Source of the DNA: Nitrospinaceae bacterium
GTDB lineage: Bacteria; Nitrospinota; Nitrospinia; Nitrospinales; VA-1
Direction of reading: 5' to 3'
Assembly: GCA_029261675.1 (NCBI GenBank)
Contig: JAJDBA010000066.1
Coordinates: 1 to 14,868, forward strand
Length of the DNA stretch: 14,868 bases
Shown here: piece by piece, positions 14,219 to 14,868 of the stretch
How positions within the stretch are numbered: the first letter of the stretch is position 1
Layout of the letters: each line of letters opens with the position of its first letter
The notes under the pieces: generated by a model
The model's input: only the letters and a program-made list of their open reading frames with translations
Told to the model about the DNA's origin: nothing
Database searches by the model: none
Translations under genes and position numbers: made by a program

Positions 14219-14868
14219 ATGGCGGAGATTGACCTGACAGTAGACCTTGGGAAACTGGTTTTAGACAATCCGGTGATCGCGGCTTCTGGTACTTTTGGTT
14301 ATGGGCTTGAGTACACGGATTTTTTGGACTTGAACGACCTGGGTGGTTTTTCCACAAAGGGACTTTCGGTCAACCCCAAAATCGGGAATCCAGTTCCTAG
14401 AGTTATTGAAACTTCATCGGGAATGCTCAATGCTATCGGACTTGAGAATATTGGCCTGCAGGCTTTTTTGTCCGACAAACTACCAAGGCTAAAAAATTAT
14501 AAGACACGGATCATTGTAAATTTTTTCGGGGACACCGTTCAGCAATATGTGGAGATGGCTTCAGCCTTATCCAAAGAAGAACGGATTGATGCACTAGAAA
14601 TGAATGTTTCTTGTCCTAATGTTGAAAAAGGCGGATTACAGTTTAGCTCCGACCCTGCGGTGTTGAGACAAGTAGTAGAAGCGACTCGCAAGACTACCGA
14701 AAAATTTTTGATCGTTAAGTTATCTCCAAATGTAACGGATATAACTTTATTGGCTAAGGCTGCCGAAGATGCAGGTGCAGATGCCTTATCGGTTTGCAAT
14801 ACTTTCGTGGGAATGAAAATGGATCTGGAAGTGGGAAAACCCTATCTGGCAAACCGAACAGGGGGTCT
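14219..14868 (+). CDS. pyrD: Dihydroorotate dehydrogenase, class 1B catalytic subunit (3' end outside window)
   Basis: 216 residues are visible out of roughly 300; the frame is open to the window end. It oxidises dihydroorotate to orotate in pyrimidine synthesis, using FMN. Motifs in order: AASGTFGYG (FMN/substrate region), GGFSTKGLSVNPKIGNP, GMLNAIGLENIGLQAFL, IVNFFGDT, EMNVSCPNVEKGG and FLIVKLSPNV. Cys132 in NVSCPN is the catalytic base position used by class 1 enzymes (class 2 uses serine), and the overall sequence resembles the NAD-linked class 1B type, which normally partners with the iron-sulfur flavoprotein PyrK. No pyrK is within the window; it may lie downstream. ATG 14219 begins right at the conserved N-terminus; the Shine-Dalgarno is poor (taag). 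The gene is divergent from the SPOR gene. Confidence 0.95.
   Translation, partial: MAEIDLTVDLGKLVLDNPVIAASGTFGYGLEYTDFLDLNDLGGFSTKGLSVNPKIGNPVPRVIETSSGMLNAIGLENIGLQAFLSDKLPRLKNYKTRIIVNFFGDTVQQYVEMASALSKEERIDALEMNVSCPNVEKGGLQFSSDPAVLRQVVEATRKTTEKFLIVKLSPNVTDITLLAKAAEDAGADALSVCNTFVGMKMDLEVGKPYLANRTGG

Noticed and set aside
1..14868. Mobile element, prophage, defence island or CRISPR array
   Set aside because: No transposase, integrase, phage, nuclease or regularly spaced repeats are seen; all genes are ordinary envelope, signalling or housekeeping types.

Overview
The window looks like chromosome of a Gram-negative bacterium of moderate-to-low GC. It encodes a TonB-dependent receptor, an OprO/OprP-type porin, a SPOR protein, a membrane-anchored bactofilin and a periplasmic YfiR-like protein, all of which need a two-membrane envelope. 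Housekeeping genes (rph, and a class 1B dihydroorotate dehydrogenase) are interspersed. The gene mix would fit a marine Nitrospinota- or deltaproteobacteria-like lineage, but this is a guess from protein character, not a placement. I see no tRNA, rRNA, IS element, integrase or CRISPR array.

Layout. (1) Positions 1-4344, plus strand, hold a three-gene signalling cluster: a 5'-truncated TonB-dependent receptor, a secreted YfiR/DUF4154 protein, and a hybrid histidine kinase whose periplasmic part resembles the CHASE8 sensor of YfiN. A hairpin terminator sits between the receptor and the other two genes. (2) Positions 4464-5165 hold an orphan FetB/UPF0014-type permease. (3) Positions 5222-6550, minus strand, hold an OprO/OprP-like porin; a perfect 31-bp palindrome lies between the two stop codons. 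(4) Positions 6551-6960 are about 400 bp without a gene, with a G9 tract and a short inverted repeat. (5) Positions 6961-9288 hold a GAF-PAS-GAF histidine kinase without membrane segments or receiver. (6) Positions 9403-10116, minus strand, hold RNase PH. (7) Positions 10332-12335 hold a bactofilin-TM-TPR fusion, converging with a YrbG-type Ca2+/Na+ antiporter with 2 bp between stop codons. (8) Positions 13363-14073, minus strand, hold a single-pass SPOR-domain protein, divergent from pyrD (14219 onward, truncated by the window end).

How the genes may work together. The best candidate for a less-described system is the first cluster. In Pseudomonas YfiBNR, periplasmic YfiR represses the diguanylate cyclase YfiN through its periplasmic sensor. 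Here the same periplasmic pair seems to be wired to a hybrid histidine kinase, with a TonB-dependent receptor alongside. The second candidate is the bactofilin-TM-TPR protein, which would place about 14 TPRs in the periplasm on a cytoplasmic bactofilin base. The two kinases have closely similar catalytic cores, but no stand-alone response regulator is visible.
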